Of a DNA stretch of 64,000 nucleotides, positions 62,310-64,000 are shown piece after piece (the first letter of the stretch is position 1; every line of letters starts with the position of its first letter). The notes beneath the pieces were generated by a model. That model worked only from the letters and a program-made list of their open reading frames with translations, searched no databases and was not told the DNA's origin. The stretch is taken from NCBI RefSeq assembly GCF_022539665.2, contig NC_081336.1, positions 6,058,278 to 6,122,277 of the forward strand, read 5' to 3'. This DNA comes from Daphnia carinata. Taxonomy: Eukaryota; Arthropoda; Branchiopoda; Diplostraca; Daphniidae. The translations under genes and the position numbers were made by a program.

Positions 62310-63368
62310 TCATAGCCATCCACCGCCGGAACTACTTTCTAAAGACTGGGCACTACAAATTGGATCATCACAAGCCACGCCGTCGTGAATGCCAGGTGAA
62401 AGCCCATTTACAGATTTGAGAACCACTTCCATAGGGCTACCACTCGACATGATAGTGTCAGTTGAATCATCCACAAACGGAAGAGTAAGGTTGTCAGGTA
62501 AATTATGGCCGGCCATCCAATCTCTTGATGTCACTGAACCTTTAAACGAAACGGGTGACGTCAGGTCGGCACCTTTTCGAAAACGCAAACTAACAGCGCT
62601 GGTTGCCTGCTCGACATCGATTTTAGAACGCAACGGTTCTACCGTGTTCGCCGAATGCCCTGCTGATGGATAAGCAGCAAACTCGCAGTCGTCCGCCATC
62701 TTGTTGTCGATATTCGGAGATTCTGCCTCTAAAATCAGAGTGATTTGATCGGCTGGCTCGCTGCACGCTCGTCGAAAATGAGGATTGCTGAAGCTGGGAC
62801 TGTGACTGCCGTTTACCGTCTCAATGCCCATACGACCACTGAGTTCGTAGTCGATACAACTTTCTTCCAAAACTTCAGGAAGCTCATTTTCAGTCACGTG
62901 CACGACTGGATGACCGGTTCGTGTTTTGAGGAATTTCTCACGGCGATTGGAACCTTCGGTATTGACAGGTGTCTGAGCCGCGGTTCCGCCACTGCCATCA
63001 CTAGAAACGGAATCTTCACTGCGACTTCGGCTCCTTGTCCACATTCGGCCCACTCCCTTTGCTGATTTGGCAGCTTCAATCAAGTTACCCCATCGTTTCT
63101 TTGAGTCGGCTTTTTTCGCTCCCGCCAAACGGGCTAATTGTGCTAGTTTGGTAATGGGCGATCGCATCGGATTGCCTTTGTTGTTGGATTGACCGGTGGC
63201 GACGATGGTAGCTAAGGCGTTTGTCTCGTTCAATGTTTGCATGCTCGTTCGGGAAGAGGCGTTGGCCAAGGCTGGGGCCGTGCTCGATCCTGCTAAGGAA
63301 GGCGTACTGGAAGTCAATCCTGGTTGACCGGCGCTGCCACCGACGTTTGCCAAGTTGAAGCCCTTCAT
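62310..63368 (-). CDS. Long terminal exon of an unrecognised Ser-rich protein
   Basis: An open frame of 352 codons from ATG at 63368 ends in GGGWL and TGA. It can be read upstream as far as an AG at 63402-63403 (KKNRQKERRLMKGFNLA), before an in-frame TAA, so it may be the last exon of a larger gene whose other exons lie beyond the window. The acceptor there is poor, lacking a pyrimidine tract, and the ATG could be the true start. The N-terminal third is Ser/Ala/Thr-rich. A conserved-looking basic core follows (KLAQLARLAGAKKADSKKRW, NLIEAAKSAKGVGRMWTRSR, SRSEDSVSSD), then acidic and hydrophobic segments. I do not recognise the family. The layout suggests a cytoplasmic tail, for instance of a TRP-type channel, but that is a guess. 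Codon use and length favour real coding sequence. Confidence 0.6.
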   Translation of the reverse strand: MKGFNLANVGGSAGQPGLTSSTPSLAGSSTAPALANASSRTSMQTLNETNALATIVATGQSNNKGNPMRSPITKLAQLARLAGAKKADSKKRWGNLIEAAKSAKGVGRMWTRSRSRSEDSVSSDGSGGTAAQTPVNTEGSNRREKFLKTRTGHPVVHVTENELPEVLEESCIDYELSGRMGIETVNGSHSPSFSNPHFRRACSEPADQITLILEAESPNIDNKMADDCEFAAYPSAGHSANTVEPLRSKIDVEQATSAVSLRFRKGADLTSPVSFKGSVTSRDWMAGHNLPDNLTLPFVDDSTDTIMSSGSPMEVVLKSVNGLSPGIHDGVACDDPICSAQSLESSSGGGWL

Positions 63369-63474
63369 CAATCGCCGCTCTTTTTGCCGATTCTTCTTTC
63401 CCCCTACACGTTTTTTGTTTTTTTAACCAGAAAATTAAATGTCGGATGAGCAAACAGTCAAAGCAGCTATTCAT

Positions 63475-64000
63475 TTCATGTGATTTTTGAATGATTCATC
63501 TTAGAAAATAAAGTGACCATTCATCCCAGCTGTGACTGAGTTTCGGAAATCAATTCTCAATCAAAGTCGTTGGCATTGTTGTTGTTACACGCGAAGATAT
63601 GCAGCATGAAATTTTGGCAGGGTTAGCTGATGGTTTTCTTTCATTTGGTTTAACTTCACTTGCAAAAGAGGTAAATAGTTTAAAAGACGCGGGGGGGGGG
63701 GGGGAAATCAATCCACATGAGAGAAAACATCTAGGTGTCGTACTTTTCGTACTACTGGTTTGCTATCTTAAGACGATGAATACGAACACCAGAATCTCTT
63801 AGATAAAAATAAAACGAATATTTATGGTAATAAGAACGTCTTACTTGTTGGTTTTAATTACAGCCATTCTAAAGTTGTCAAAGAAAAGTTTTTGTCATGA
63901 AATCTTACGAAAGTGCAAGTTAGCAATTCTAGTGATTGGCTGTGTGCTGAGAAAACGAAGTCTATTCTTATTACGAATCTGTTTTTAGTGATTGTTTTTA
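63475..64000. other. Window end, no firm gene
   Basis: A plus-strand ATG at 63599 opens 24 codons (MQHEILAGLADGFLSFGLTS, then LAKE) ending GAG|GTAAAT, a plausible first exon. An acceptor-like tttaattacag at about 63852-63862 follows, but the frame it would open in that phase stops at once, so a two-exon model fails. A G12 run lies at about 63691-63702. This could be the start of a gene continuing past the window or chance. Confidence 0.25.

Noticed and set aside
1-64000. CRISPR arrays, bacterial operons, viral genes, rRNA
   Set aside because: The sequence is intron-bearing animal DNA. I found no regularly spaced repeats, no polymerase, capsid or envelope-type frames, and no rRNA-like stretches.

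Overview
This is animal nuclear DNA, most likely from an arthropod and probably a small crustacean such as Daphnia (inference). The genes are split by GT-AG introns, many of only 55-90 bases. The non-coding DNA is AT-rich and full of T tracts. The proteins read as an arthropod Shaker channel, Cdc37, U1-70K, THOC1 and a presynaptic RIM/Fife-type scaffold. There are no operons, CRISPR arrays, rRNA genes or intact mobile-element genes. All exon joins below come from conserved splice signals plus reading phase, and each complete model sums to a multiple of three.

Positions 1-40.5 kb are dominated by a minus-strand Shaker (Kv1) potassium channel gene. Its body lies at 1.0-7.7 kb: C-terminal exon, S6 exon, two alternative pore exons, S1-S5 exon, T1 exon and a pre-T1 exon. 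Two first exons lie far upstream and splice into the same pre-T1 exon. The one at 14990-15054 encodes an inactivation-ball peptide like that of Drosophila ShB. The one at 21722-21747 encodes a very short non-ball N-terminus (MQAFIMVGG, then SLPKL). A further ball-like candidate lies at 37065-37114. The rest of 7.7-40.5 kb is repeat- and homopolymer-rich intron or upstream sequence in which I find no other convincing gene.

Positions 40.5-51 kb hold a compact housekeeping cluster. CDC37 (plus, 6 exons, 350 aa) is tail-to-tail with U1-70K (minus, 11 exons, 447 aa), with 286 bases between stop codons. U1-70K is head-to-head with THOC1 (plus, 12 exons, 690 aa), with 645 bases between start codons. 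U1-70K and THOC1 both act in nuclear mRNA biogenesis.

Positions 52.2-60.8 kb hold a plus-strand active-zone scaffold of 12 coding exons and about 1277 aa, with a zinc finger, PDZ, C2A and C2B. It is closest in layout to RIM/Piccolo/Fife. The window ends with a long minus-strand exon of an unrecognised Ser-rich protein (62310-63368) and a weak plus-strand exon candidate at 63599.

The most interesting content is the transcript diversity encoded in Shaker. The mutually exclusive-looking pore exons change outer-pore residue 449 (Drosophila numbering) between Thr and Arg through a codon split by the splice junction. The alternative first exons add or remove the inactivation ball.
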